A stretch of DNA of 64,000 nt from Myxococcales bacterium 68-20 (GTDB lineage: Bacteria; Myxococcota_A; Polyangia; Polyangiales; Polyangiaceae): NCBI GenBank assembly GCA_001899635.1, contig MKVQ01000041.1, positions 248,001 to 312,000 on the forward strand. The letters are read 5' to 3'. The position numbers were made by a program, and so were the translations under genes. The notes beneath the pieces were generated by a model, which was given only the letters and a program-made list of their open reading frames with translations, made no database searches and was not told the DNA's origin. Shown piece after piece: positions 56,116 to 64,000 of the stretch (position 1 is its first letter; every line of letters starts with the position of its first letter).

Positions 56116-56643
56116 TCATTTCCACTTCACGGAGCAGCCGAACGCCACCGTCTCCGCGACGGAGGGGCTCGAGCCCGCGAGGAGCGCGTCGAGCGCGTTC
56201 CTGAGATCGTGCGCGGTCACGCGAGAAGCGTCGCGATGGTTGTCGTCGATGCGACCGTGGTAGCGGAGCTTGCGCTCGCGATCGAAGACGAAGACCTCGG
56301 GGGTGAAGCGCGCGCCGAGCGCACGCACGAACGTCTGAGAGTCGTCCCGCAGGTACGGGAACGGGAACCCACGCTCGCGTGCGCGCGCCTTCATCGGCTG
56401 CATGCCGTCATCGGGATAGCGGGTTGCGTCGTTCGCGTTCACGGCGACGAATCCGACCTTCTTCGGACCGTATTCGTTCGCGAGCGCGATGATCCGCGGC
56501 TCGTACGCGATGACGTACGGGCAGTGATTGCACGAGACGATCACGACGAGGAGCTCGTCTCCGAAAGATTCGAGCGTGTGATTCTTGTCGTCGGTCCCCG
56601 GCAGATCGAAGGCCGGACAGGATGCGTTGATCTCGATTGCCAT
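56116..56643 (-). CDS. Thioredoxin-like (AhpC/TSA-type) protein
   Basis: 175 residues from ATG 56643. The core is FDLPGTDDKNHTLESF, VVIVSCNHCPYVIAYEPRI (SCNHC motif in the active-site position), FVAVNANDATRYPDDG and FTPEVFVFDRERKLRYHG. Peroxiredoxin-like thiol proteins with CNHCPY are widespread in cyanobacteria and myxobacteria. The Cys pair could act in thiol-disulfide exchange. There is no signal peptide. Confidence 0.88.
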   Translation of the reverse strand: MAIEINASCPAFDLPGTDDKNHTLESFGDELLVVIVSCNHCPYVIAYEPRIIALANEYGPKKVGFVAVNANDATRYPDDGMQPMKARARERGFPFPYLRDDSQTFVRALGARFTPEVFVFDRERKLRYHGRIDDNHRDASRVTAHDLRNALDALLAGSSPSVAETVAFGCSVKWK

Positions 56644-56951
56644 GTGCGGCGCGGACCCTAGCACGCGAGCTCGGCAGCTCGATCGTCACGTCGCGCGTCG
56701 GACGCACACAGTCCGAGCTCGCGCCTCGACCACCCGCAGTGCAACGACACACGTAGTGCTGTGCCTTCGGCCGCGCCCCGTTCGCGCGCGATCGACCACG
56801 CGTTCCCGAGCGGACAACGGGTACGCGCTCGCATCGACGTGTCCGGGCTCGACTCGCTCCGCGCCGTCCGCCGCGGCGGCGACGACCGCGAGACCGAGAG
56901 GGAGGGCGCGCCCCGCGCGCTGCAGTCGTGCCTCGTACCGAGCTTCGCGCA

Positions 56952-56979
56952 CTTGGGGCTCGCGCCCACCCACGTGCGG
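56952..56979 (+). repeat. Dispersed hairpin element, copy 8 (shortened stem)
   Basis: CTTGGGGCTCGCGCCC followed by ACCCACGTGCGG. The right arm has lost CAA. Confidence 0.6.
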
Positions 56980-57051
56980 CGACGCTCCCCGCCCCGCGTT
57001 CTTTTTCAGCAGCTGCACATTACCACGTTGTGTTTTGCAACACGAGAGCTC

Positions 57052-57080
57052 TTGACGACCACTTTTCGACAATTTAGAAG
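57052..57080 (+). promoter_or_regulatory. Candidate promoter of the winged-helix gene
   Basis: TTGACG at 57052-57057 and, 17 bp on, TAGAAG (weak -10). The AT-rich context fits. Confidence 0.35.
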
Positions 57081-57090
57081 GCTGTATTAC

Positions 57091-57105
57091 GCTGCATTAT
57101 GCAGC
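57091..57105. promoter_or_regulatory. Palindromic operator upstream of the winged-helix gene
   Basis: GCTGCATTATGCAGC is a perfect 7-bp inverted repeat about one base centre, 22 bp before the ATG. It is a probable autoregulatory site. Confidence 0.5.
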
Positions 57106-57127
57106 ACCCCCTTCAAGGACGTGTGCA

Positions 57128-57547
57128 ATGCGACGTTCTCCGCGACCCGAAGCGACCGCACGGCGTGAGGACGACCGGCGCTGGTCGTTGCTGACGGCCC
57201 ACGCCGAGGTGCTCTTCTGCATCGCGCGCAATCCGGACACGCGCGTCCGTGAGATCGCGGAGACGGTCGGCATCAGCGAGCGCGGTGCGCACCAGATCGT
57301 CGCCGATCTCGTCGGCGCCGGGTACGTACGTCGCGCGCGCATCGGTCGCCGCAACCGCTACGCGATCGAATCGAAGACCACGCTCAAGCACACGTACGTG
57401 AGGCATCGTCGCGTCGCGAGCATCGTCGCGCTCCTCGAGCCGGAGCCCGCAAAGGTCGATCGCTCGGCGAAGCCGCGGCGCGGGGCGAGCAAGCGCGCGA
57501 GCGCCGAGAGCGCCTCCGTGAAGCCGTCGAAGCGTCGCGCGGCCTAG
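57128..57547 (+). CDS. Winged-helix transcriptional regulator (MarR/ArsR-like)
   Basis: 139 residues. A single winged helix spans about 20-80 (LTAHAEVLFCIARNPDTRVR, EIAETVGISERGAHQIVADL, VRRARIGRRNRYAIE). A basic, Ser/Ala/Lys-rich tail follows. There is no metal-binding Cys pair. It may regulate itself through the upstream palindrome; other targets are unknown. Confidence 0.82.
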   Translation: MRRSPRPEATARREDDRRWSLLTAHAEVLFCIARNPDTRVREIAETVGISERGAHQIVADLVGAGYVRRARIGRRNRYAIESKTTLKHTYVRHRRVASIVALLEPEPAKVDRSAKPRRGASKRASAESASVKPSKRRAA

Positions 57548-57693
57548 CCCGACGCGTCCGAAGCTCGAAGCCGCTCGCCCAAACGGGCGGCCCGAGACGG
57601 ACGATCACGGCCTTCGTGCAGCGCGACTCGGCGAAGCCACGGAACGCGGACCGAGAATGGCCCGGCGCGCTGGACTGGACGACGGCGGCCGCC

Positions 57694-58149
57694 TCACTCG
57701 ATCGCCGAGCGGCTCGACGTTCGGCCTGCATCCGTCGGGGCGGCGCTCGAGGCGGGTTCGATGTCCTCGTGCGCGTCCGATGGCCCGTGTGGACGGAGCT
57801 TCGCCCGCTCCGCGGCGACGAACTCGCTCGACGCGAACAGGGCGCAATCGCAGTAGCCCTGGCGCGCGATGTCGGCGTGGTGCGGCTTGCACGGGCACAC
57901 CATCTCCGAGCCCTTGGCCATCGACTCCTCGACTGGAGCGCACGGACAGTACCTGCGGCCATGCGTGACGAGGTTGTCGGCCAACCCCTGCACCACGTTC
58001 TCGACGACCGCAGGCTCCGGGTAGAGCTCGTACTTGCCCTTCTCGACGTACGTGGCGACGAACCTCCGAACACGACGGAGCGCAGCGTCGCGTCGGTCCT
58101 CCGGCTCGCGGGACCGGCGGTCGTCGGATCGTCCGTCGTCGTCGCTCAC
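57694..58149 (-). CDS. Ferredoxin:thioredoxin reductase catalytic-subunit-like protein
   Basis: 151 residues. The Fe-S/disulfide motifs of FtrB are visible: GRRYCPCAP, EMVCPCKPHH and a third pair, QGYCDCALF, where the family usually has C-H-C. The N-terminal helix KYELYPEPAVVENVVQGLAD matches the family. No variable subunit (FtrV) or ferredoxin gene is nearby. In a non-photosynthetic bacterium it may take electrons from another donor (inference). A 25-residue polar C-terminal extension is unusual. Confidence 0.85.
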   Translation of the reverse strand: MSDDDGRSDDRRSREPEDRRDAALRRVRRFVATYVEKGKYELYPEPAVVENVVQGLADNLVTHGRRYCPCAPVEESMAKGSEMVCPCKPHHADIARQGYCDCALFASSEFVAAERAKLRPHGPSDAHEDIEPASSAAPTDAGRTSSRSAIE

Positions 58150-58201
58150 GATCGAATCCTAGCCCGGCGGTCGCGCAGGGGCCCGGAGACAAACGACGAA
58201 A

Positions 58202-58230
58202 GGCGAGCTTGCCGCAGGGGCAGGCTCGCC
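58202..58230 (-). terminator. Terminator after rpsU
   Basis: GGCGAGC-TTGCC-GCAGG-GGCAG-GCTCGCC, a 7-bp outer stem with inner pairs, 41 bp after the rpsU stop on the minus strand. Confidence 0.65.
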
Positions 58231-58270
58231 AGACTGTCTTCGCAGATGCTCGACCGCTCGAGCGAGAAGC

Positions 58271-58504
58271 TCAGCCCTTCGGCGGAGCCGCGTCGAGCTT
58301 CGCCCGCTTGCGACGGCGACGAGCGGCCTCTGCCTGCTTCTTGCGGCGCTTCACGCTCGGCTTCATGTAGTGGCGGCGCATCTTGAGCTCACGAAGGACG
58401 CCCTCGGAGGCGAGCTTCCGCTTGAGCATCTTGATGGCGCGCTCGATCCCGCGGTCGCTGACCACGACCTCGAGCGGCTTGCACTGAACGGCATCACTCG
58501 GCAT
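58271..58504 (-). CDS. rpsU: 30S ribosomal protein S21
   Basis: 77 residues, with a slightly extended C-terminus. The typical S21 sequence is seen: LEVVVSDRGIERAIKMLKRK, LASEGVLRELKMRRHYMKPS, VKRRKKQAEAARRRRKRAK. It joins the 30S platform near the anti-SD sequence. Confidence 0.95.
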   Translation of the reverse strand: MPSDAVQCKPLEVVVSDRGIERAIKMLKRKLASEGVLRELKMRRHYMKPSVKRRKKQAEAARRRRKRAKLDAAPPKG

Positions 58505-58988
58505 CTGTCAAAAATCTCCTGAGAATCGTGAGCCCTGTCACGACGAGGGCCTGCTCGGATACCACGGCCCATCCCCGCTCGCTAGCAAATTTGGGGCTGC
58601 CGCCGCCCGTGGTTGCCCCAAACCGCCCGCACTGGTGCCTCGCATCCAAGCAACACACCCCAACGCCGGCCCTGCCCGGTCTCGCGGGCTGCCTCCTCGG
58701 ACTGGCTGCTCGGCCCGACAACGGCAGAGGTCGGCCTCGGCGCCCGGGCCCGCGTTCGGTCCCACGTGGGCCAGACGAGCCACCCCCCGAGCCATGTGAG
58801 CCACGCTGAATCGTCGGAATAGCGCTGCCGCGGAGCCGTTCAGATCTCGACTGGCTCGCCCCGTTGGCCGCCTCGGGGCATTTCCGCGCCTCCTTTTGCC
58901 TTTCCGTAGTCATCGGCATGGTCGGAGGCTCCCGGTTGGGCGTACTCTCTTCGAAGGCTCGAGGCAGGCTCGGAGCGACGCGGGCAGC
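58505..58988. other. Intergenic region with hairpin element
   Basis: Divergent region between rpsU and the kinase-TPR gene. It holds a diverged hairpin element (58592-58632). No other structure is evident. Confidence 0.5.
58592..58632 (+). repeat. Dispersed hairpin element, copy 9 (enlarged loop)
   Basis: TTGGGGC (58592-58598), then a longer inner segment, GCCCCAA, and ACCGCCCGCAC. The arms and flank match the other copies. Confidence 0.55.
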
Positions 58989-61712
58989 ATGCTCAAACCC
59001 GGTGACGTTGTCGGCCCTTACGAGATCCGCGGCTTCGTGGGTCAAGGCGGTATGGGGCAGGTGTACCGGGCGTTCGACCCGCGGCTCGAACGCACCGTCG
59101 CGCTGAAGCTGATCGTCGCCGCCGAAAACGCGAAGAGCGCGAAGACGCCGCCTTCGGGAACGGAGCGCGAGTCGGGCACCTCGCTCGTCGAGCTGTCGGG
59201 ACGCATGCTCCGCGAGGCGCGCGCCGTCGCCTCGCTCAGTCATCCGAACGTGGTCGCGATCTACGACGTCGGCGAGTCCGACGGCCGGCTCTACCTGGCG
59301 ATGGAGTACGTCGTCGGCTCGTCGCTCCGAAACCTCATCGGCAACGTCGAGCTGGCGCTCTCGCGTCGGGTCCGCTGGCTCATCGACGTCGCGCGCGCTC
59401 TCGAGGCCGCCCACAAGGCGGGGATCATCCACCGGGACATCAAGCCGGAGAACGTGATGATCCGCGAGGACGGCGGCGTGAAGGTCCTCGACTTCGGCAT
59501 CGCCCGCCGGACGATGAGCCAGTCTCCCGACGAGCAGCATGCGGTCGACACCGTGACGGGCGGCGGCGCCATCGCCGGAACGCCCGTGTACATGGCGCCC
59601 GAGCAGATCAAGGGCGCCGACGTCGACGCGCGCTGCGATCAGTTCGCGTGGGCGGTGATGGCCTACGAGGTGATCACCGGCGCGCGCCCTTGGGTCGAGA
59701 CGGGCGACGTCCTCAGCCTCGTCGCCCACATTCTCACGGAAGCGCCGCGCTCGATCCGCACCAGCACGAAGGACGTCCCCTCCGTCGTGGAGGAGACGGT
59801 CATGCGCGCCCTCGCGAAGGATCCCGCACAGCGATTTCCTTCGATGGCCGACGTCGCCGACGCTCTCGAGCCGTTCGCGTCCCTCTCGACCGGAGGTGAC
59901 CGCGTGCGCGTCACCCCGCAGGCACGCGCGGAGGACGATCCGGCCTACGCGGCAACGACACGGGTGCCGACGACCGTCTCGGTCGATGCCGCTCCGAGCG
60001 ATGCGAGGAGGAGCATCCCCGAGACGCCGAGGCGACGCGCCTTCGCTCTTGCGCTCCCCCTCGTCCTCCTCGGCGCGCTCGGCGCGACGGTGTACGTGGT
60101 GAAGTCGCGGACCGATGCCCATCGGGTGCCGAACATCCCGAGCGTTCCGGGCGTGCCTCCGTCGACGACCGTCCCGCCGCGACCGCTGTCGACCGTTCCG
60201 CAGGCGGAGACTGCCTACAAGGAGGCGATGAGCCTCTGGCGCGACGGCGCGATCGTCAAGGCGCGGGCCGCGCTTGCTCGCGCGATCGAGCTCGATCCGA
60301 CGTTCGCGGCCGCTCACCTGCAGCTCGCGCTCCAGCATGCGTCGGCGAACGATCCTCCGGCAGCGCAGGCTTCGTTCCAGAGCGCCTACGAGCATCGCCA
60401 CATGCTGCTGCCACGAGACGAGCGCCTGCTCGAGGCGAGCGAGCCGTACGTCCGAGTGACCCCGGACGTCGAGGAGTGGGAGACGCGCATGACGTCGGCG
60501 GTCTTCCAATATCCGCGCGATCCGGAGCTCCAGTACTACCTCGGCCGCGCGCGACAGCAGCAGGGCGATCACGAGGGCGCGAAGGCGGCATTCGATGCAG
60601 CGATCCGCCTCGACGAAGGCTTCATCCCTGCCCTCGCCGCGATGGCGAAGAGCGACAAGAGCGTCGGCAACATCGCCGATGGCCTCATGACGACGGAGCG
60701 CTGCATCAAGCGCTCCCCCGTCGCCTCGACATGTGTCGAGACACGTTACGAGCTGCTCTTCGCCGCGGGGGAGTGCAGGCGCGCGAAGGACGAAGCGACG
60801 CGCTGGGGCTCGCTCGAGCCGCAGTCCCCTCGCCCGTTCGCGAGCCTCGCACGTGCTCTCCACGCGGACGGAGCGCCGCGGCCGAGCGTCGAGGAGGTCC
60901 TCTCGCGACGCTGGAGCCTCGTCCCGGCGGACGCGCGCAAGCGAGCCGAGCTCTGGGACACGGCGCTCCTGGCGGTCCTCGACGGAGACTTCGTCCGCGC
61001 CGACGACCTGGCGCGCGAGTACGACGCGGGGCTGCCCCACACCGCCGACTCGTACGACCACGCGGAGCCGGGCCGCCTCCGCGTCAACGTGCTCATGGAA
61101 ACCGACCGGATGAAGGACGCGGCGAAGGCGGCGCGCTCGTTCCTCGATCGACTCCCCGCATGGCCGACCTACCCGTTCGCCCCCGATCCGAGCATCACGT
61201 TCTACGAGCCGCTCTACCGCGCCGGCGAGATGACGAAGCGCGAGCTCGACGAGAAGCGCGCCGAATGGTTCGACCGCGAGCGCCTCCGCGCGAGCGAAGG
61301 GCGGAGCGCGCGGGAGCCGTGGACCGCATGGGCGACCGTCTACGGGAGCTTCGCCGAGTCACGCGAGGAAGCGCTCGAGGCGCTCGCGCGTGCCCCGCAG
61401 GACGACGGCGCGCCCGGAAGGGCTCACGGCCTGTTCGTCGACTTCGCGCTCGGCAAGGTCTACGCGCTCGCGGGCCGCTGGAACGATGCCGTACCGCACC
61501 TCGAACGCGTCGTCTCGAGCTGCGCGACGTTCGACGCGACGATGGTTATCGCGAAGGCGCGCCTCTATCTCGGCCAGGCACAAGAGACGAAGGGCGACGC
61601 CGCGGCCGCGAAGGCGACCTACGAGAAGCTCGTCGAGGCGTGGCCCAAGGCGACCGCCTCCCACACGTTCAAGCGCGCGTCCGAACGACTGGCGACGATG
61701 ACGCGCGAGTGA
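58989..61712 (+). CDS. Ser/Thr kinase with C-terminal TPR domain
   Basis: 907 residues. The kinase domain spans about 10-280: VGQGGMGQVYRAFDP, TVALKLI, IIHRDIKPENVMI, VLDFGIARR and YMAPEQIKGADVDARCDQF. A linker and one membrane helix follow at about 355-372 (ALALPLVLLGALGATVYVV). The remaining 500 residues are TPR-like helices outside the kinase (ARAALARAIELDPTFAAAHL, DPELQYYLGRARQQQGDHEG, RLYLGQAQETKGDAAAAKAT). It is probably a receptor kinase that binds a partner through its TPRs. Confidence 0.93.
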   Translation: MLKPGDVVGPYEIRGFVGQGGMGQVYRAFDPRLERTVALKLIVAAENAKSAKTPPSGTERESGTSLVELSGRMLREARAVASLSHPNVVAIYDVGESDGRLYLAMEYVVGSSLRNLIGNVELALSRRVRWLIDVARALEAAHKAGIIHRDIKPENVMIREDGGVKVLDFGIARRTMSQSPDEQHAVDTVTGGGAIAGTPVYMAPEQIKGADVDARCDQFAWAVMAYEVITGARPWVETGDVLSLVAHILTEAPRSIRTSTKDVPSVVEETVMRALAKDPAQRFPSMADVADALEPFASLSTGGDRVRVTPQARAEDDPAYAATTRVPTTVSVDAAPSDARRSIPETPRRRAFALALPLVLLGALGATVYVVKSRTDAHRVPNIPSVPGVPPSTTVPPRPLSTVPQAETAYKEAMSLWRDGAIVKARAALARAIELDPTFAAAHLQLALQHASANDPPAAQASFQSAYEHRHMLLPRDERLLEASEPYVRVTPDVEEWETRMTSAVFQYPRDPELQYYLGRARQQQGDHEGAKAAFDAAIRLDEGFIPALAAMAKSDKSVGNIADGLMTTERCIKRSPVASTCVETRYELLFAAGECRRAKDEATRWGSLEPQSPRPFASLARALHADGAPRPSVEEVLSRRWSLVPADARKRAELWDTALLAVLDGDFVRADDLAREYDAGLPHTADSYDHAEPGRLRVNVLMETDRMKDAAKAARSFLDRLPAWPTYPFAPDPSITFYEPLYRAGEMTKRELDEKRAEWFDRERLRASEGRSAREPWTAWATVYGSFAESREEALEALARAPQDDGAPGRAHGLFVDFALGKVYALAGRWNDAVPHLERVVSSCATFDATMVIAKARLYLGQAQETKGDAAAAKATYEKLVEAWPKATASHTFKRASERLATMTRE

Positions 61713-61849
61713 GCGCGGGCTCCGAACATTCGAACGCGTCGCGCGCGAGCCTCCGGCGCGGAGGTGGTGACGCGAAGCCCCGCCGCCGCTCGTCGCGCGG
61801 GCAAAACCACGCCTCGCCCGGAGCGAGCGTGGGAAACGAAACGTCGACG

Positions 61850-61887
61850 GTCGATCGCGCGCGACCTTGCCGCCGCGCGCGATCGAC
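61850..61887. terminator. Terminator hairpin, 14-bp perfect stem
   Basis: GTCGATCGCGCGCG / CGCGCGCGATCGAC with a 10-nt loop. It lies between the convergent kinase-TPR gene and the DNA-binding gene. Confidence 0.75.
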
Positions 61888-61895
61888 GAGGTGAA

Positions 61896-62378
61896 TCAGG
61901 CGCGCTTGCGACGGCCGCCGCGACCGCGACGCTTCGCGGTCGCGCCCTCGCCAGCCTTCGCGCCGGCGAAGTAGGTCGTCGCGCGCTTCTGGCCCGACTT
62001 GGAGATGCGGCCCTCGGCGAGGGCGTCCGCGAGAGGACGCGGCAGCTCCTTCGCCTGGCAGTCGAGCGCCTCGCGGATCTGCTCGGCGCGAAGTCCCTCC
62101 GGGCTCTTCTGGAGGAGCGTGACGATGTTGTCGACCATGCGGCCGATGTCTTCCGACGAGCGGCGACCGAGACGCCCACCACGGCCGCGCTTGCGACCGA
62201 CCGTCGTCGGCTCCGCTGCGGGCGCGCGAACACGCGCTGCACGGGCGCCGACACTAACGCCGGCGCCGGCGCCGCTCACTCCTGTGAGCTCGTCGATCGA
62301 CGCTGCGCGCAGGGCGCTGATGATGCTCATCGCGAACTCGTTGGCGAGGCTTTCGATCGTGCTCTTCAGATTGCTCAT
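61896..62378 (-). CDS. Basic winged-helix DNA-binding protein
   Basis: 160 residues from ATG 62378; MASHR at 62393 would extend it by five. A short N-terminal helix is followed by a low-complexity basic stretch (EPTTVGRKRGRGGRLGRR). A winged-helix-like domain (IGRMVDNIVTLLQKSPEGLR, AEQIREALDCQAKELPRPLA) and a basic end (KRRGRGGRRKRA) complete it. AT-hook-like GRGG repeats suggest nucleoid binding. The family is not otherwise recognised. Confidence 0.65.
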   Translation of the reverse strand: MSNLKSTIESLANEFAMSIISALRAASIDELTGVSGAGAGVSVGARAARVRAPAAEPTTVGRKRGRGGRLGRRSSEDIGRMVDNIVTLLQKSPEGLRAEQIREALDCQAKELPRPLADALAEGRISKSGQKRATTYFAGAKAGEGATAKRRGRGGRRKRA

Positions 62379-62770
62379 TCTGTGCGAAGCCATAAAACAC
62401 TCGATATCAACCCGCAAAGAAAATCCGTATTTGGCGATTTTGGGATTGCGAAGGCCCCCGCCAACCATTCGCGTCCTTCCAACACTTTCAGCTCTACCGA
62501 GAGGCCTTTTTTCAGGGCCCGATGCCCCTTCTCGCCACCCGCGCCACCCGCGAGGAACGTGCGCCGAGTCGCCATGAGCGCGCCGCGCCCGCGTCTCGCG
62601 GTTGAGCAAAGGGCTGCGCAGGACGCGAAAGCGCGAATGGACAGGACGTGATCCAACCAGCAGCACCCCACACTTCGTGCTCGATCTCACGGCCATGACG
62701 TGAACGGTTCGGCCACGAGGCTCTGGCGCCGATTGGTCCGGGATGGCACGCTTGAGCCCTGGAGGTCTTC
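62379..62770. other. Intergenic region
   Basis: Divergent region with an AT-rich patch near 62395-62450 (TTTGGCGATTTTGGG) that probably carries the promoter of the DNA-binding gene. No other gene is supported. Confidence 0.4.
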
Positions 62771-63235
62771 GTGCGGAAACCCGTCGCCGTCGCCGTATTC
62801 AGCTCCTTCATCGCATTCGCCATCGTCGTGGGCTGCAGCGCGCCGTCCCCCGACGGGACGTCGTTGAACCGCGGGCGGGGCTCGAGAAGCAGCGACGACG
62901 CCAACGAGAACACGTCGAGCAGCGGTGGGAACAGCACAGCGGGCGATTGCACGAATCACGAGAAGGTCGACGACCGCCCTGCGTGCGACCAGTGCGTGCG
63001 CGCCAACTGCTGCGAGTTCGTCCTCGCCTGCGACAAGACGCCGGACTGCGGGGAGCTGCTCAAGTGCCTCGACGAGTGCGCGGGCGACATCTTCTGCCAG
63101 CTCACGTGCTCGAACGCCCACGAGAAGGGCAGCAGCGCCCTCACCGACGTGTCTTCGTGCGCGAAGTCGAAGTGCTCGAACGAGTGCCCGGATAGTACGC
63201 CGGACGCGGGCGATCTCTTCGGCGACGCCTTCTGA
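62771..63235 (+). CDS. Cys-rich lipoprotein
   Basis: 154 residues from GTG 62771 with GGAGG upstream. The lipobox is FAIVVGC. A Ser/Asn/Gly linker precedes a domain with twelve or more Cys (DCTNHEK, ACDQCVRANCCEFVLACDKT, PDCGELLKCLDECAGDIFCQ, LTCSNAH, SCAKSKCSNECPD). It is a surface lipoprotein of unknown function, similar in type to that at 23231-23656 but not evidently homologous. Confidence 0.8.
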   Translation: MRKPVAVAVFSSFIAFAIVVGCSAPSPDGTSLNRGRGSRSSDDANENTSSSGGNSTAGDCTNHEKVDDRPACDQCVRANCCEFVLACDKTPDCGELLKCLDECAGDIFCQLTCSNAHEKGSSALTDVSSCAKSKCSNECPDSTPDAGDLFGDAF

Positions 63236-63280
63236 GCACGCGCGCGGCCGCGGTAGCTCGCGGTGACCGCAGGACGCTCC

Positions 63281-63310
63281 GGCCAGGCCAGGCCAGGCCA
63301 GGCCAGGCCG
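63281..63310. repeat. GGCCA microsatellite
   Basis: Six copies of a 5-bp unit (five GGCCA and one GGCCG) between the lipoprotein gene and tRNA-Leu. Confidence 0.9.
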
Positions 63311-63390
63311 GCGTCACTTCGCTAGCCGGAACGGCCGCGTCACGGGCGACGCCTGAGCTGCGCGTCGTGCGCTCGAGCTCACGCGGTCGA

Positions 63391-63407
63391 CTCCCTCGAG
63401 GAGGGAG
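63391..63407. terminator. Hairpin beyond tRNA-Leu
   Basis: CTCCCTC-GAG-GAGGGAG, a 7-bp stem, 15 bp after the 3' end of the tRNA on the minus strand. Confidence 0.5.
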
Positions 63408-63421
63408 CTGACCCGTTCAAG

Positions 63422-63505
63422 TACCGAAGGAGGGACTCGAACCCTCACGGGGGGCTACCCCGGCGGATTTTGAATCCGCTGCGTCTACCGTTCCGCCACT
63501 TCGGC
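63422..63505 (-). tRNA. tRNA-Leu (CAA)
   Basis: Class II tRNA on the minus strand: acceptor GCCGAAG/CTTCGGT with a G-U pair at the end, anticodon stem GCGGA/TCCGC with loop TTCAAAA (anticodon CAA), long variable arm (GGGGTAGCCCC region) and T-loop TTCGAGT. CCA is not encoded. Confidence 0.95.
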
Positions 63506-63674
63506 CAGGCGAAGAGGTTGTTAACAGAATCTCGGTCCGGTCGCCATCCTTCCTCGTCATCTCGCGTCTCGCGTCGCGCGTCTTCGAGCGCAGCGGGGCC
63601 TCCGAAGGGCTGGCGGCGAGCTCGGGCGCTCGCGGGAACCCGGACCCGTGGGATCTGTCGTATGATCCACACCG

Positions 63675-64000
63675 ATGATGATGCGTCGAAGAGCGCTCCT
63701 CGCCTGGGCCGCCGCCGCCCTCGTCGCCACCTCCGGCACCGCCCTCCTCGGGTGCAAGGATCGAGGGCAGAAGAGCTCCGAGGACGCACGGGCCGACGTC
63801 CAGACGCTCATCGCGCTGACCGAGAAGGACGTGGCGGAGGTCGAGCGCGGGCTCCCCGAGGGCGCGAAGAAGCTTTCCGAGCTGCTCGCCAAGGAAGTCG
63901 GGAAGGACGGCGATCCGAAGCAGAACGTGCCTGGCGTGCGGAGCGCGCTCCTGAAGATGCGCCAGCAGGTACCCGACCTCGGAATCGCCAAGTCCACCTT
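63675..64000 (+). CDS. Lipoprotein, N-terminal part (runs off the window)
   Basis: Starts with three consecutive ATG codons (63675-63683). The signal peptide and lipobox (LAWAAAALVATSGTALLGC) are followed by a helical, charged region (DVQTLIALTEKDVAEVERGL, KKLSELLAKEVGKDG). The frame is open to the right edge, 108 residues seen. No family is recognised. Confidence 0.75.
   Translation, partial: MMMRRRALLAWAAAALVATSGTALLGCKDRGQKSSEDARADVQTLIALTEKDVAEVERGLPEGAKKLSELLAKEVGKDGDPKQNVPGVRSALLKMRQQVPDLGIAKST

Larger units (their letters stand above)
56644..57127. other. Intergenic region with hairpin element and promoter
   Basis: A GC-rich left half carries a hairpin-element copy (56952-56979). The right half (57000-57110) is unusually AT-rich for this genome and includes a possible promoter and an operator palindrome for the winged-helix gene. 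Confidence 0.6.

Noticed and set aside
58494-61061. An 855-codon minus frame over the kinase-TPR gene
   Set aside because: Antisense shadow with no protein-like segments.

Overview
The window is high-GC DNA from what looks like a myxobacterium or close relative (Myxococcota, Polyangia type; inferred, not proven). Pointers are strong G/C third positions, membrane-anchored Ser/Thr kinases (one with TPRs), sigma54 activators with partner kinases, a PEGA-domain protein, and many cysteine-rich lipoproteins with Asp/Ala/Gly linkers. Most genes abut or overlap, and long antisense frames stay open only because of codon bias.

Layout. 1-6.4 kb: a HAMP-array sensor kinase running off the left edge, an orphan soluble histidine kinase, an NtrC-type regulator and a one-TM protein. 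6.6-14.3 kb: kdpD, a 29-codon membrane peptide, kdpF, kdpA, kdpB, kdpC (high-affinity K+ uptake); no kdpE is in view. 14.4-18.7 kb: small membrane proteins, an isolated HATPase protein, two hypothetical or lipoproteins and a LysR regulator with a palindromic operator. 18.9-20.3 kb: a compact unit of an exported CC-x5-CC-x5-CC peptide, a sigma factor and a translationally coupled Cys-rich membrane protein. 20.3-25.2 kb: an outer-membrane-like protein, a PAP2 phosphatase, a decayed RND-pump tail, a cupin, a lipoprotein, a ROK-like protein with a broken zinc site and a CBS-pair protein. 25.2-27.7 kb: a glycosyltransferase, a lone receiver, a coiled-coil protein and tRNA-Pro(GGG). 28-32 kb: a copper unit (CopA-type ATPase, NAD(P)-fold protein, Csp-like copper store). 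32.2-37.2 kb: a PHP-type lipoprotein, an M20 peptidase and a sterol-desaturase-family hydroxylase.

37.3-42.1 kb carries argC-argB, a Cys-repeat lipoprotein, and hisH-hisA. 42.2-50.3 kb, all on the minus strand, holds deoC, a one-TM protein, an aldehyde dehydrogenase, a catalytically truncated ALDH homologue, a TPR/PEGA protein, a Ser/Thr kinase and a lipoprotein. The last five are joined by overlaps or short gaps. DeoC releases acetaldehyde, which the ALDH could oxidise. 50.4-56.0 kb holds a STAS-less SulP transporter coupled to a small exported protein, a two-component pair (kinase plus sigma54 activator) and a divergent beta-carbonic anhydrase, which could form a bicarbonate/CO2 module. 56-64 kb holds a thioredoxin-like protein, a winged-helix regulator, a ferredoxin:thioredoxin-reductase catalytic-type protein, rpsU, a kinase-TPR protein, a basic winged-helix DNA-binding protein, lipoproteins and tRNA-Leu(CAA).

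The most unusual features are a dispersed hairpin element found at about nine intergenic sites (plus one doubtful), the Cys-pair peptide/sigma/membrane-protein unit, and a triple 21-bp duplication of the argB start region that repeats an SD-like motif plus a GTG codon.
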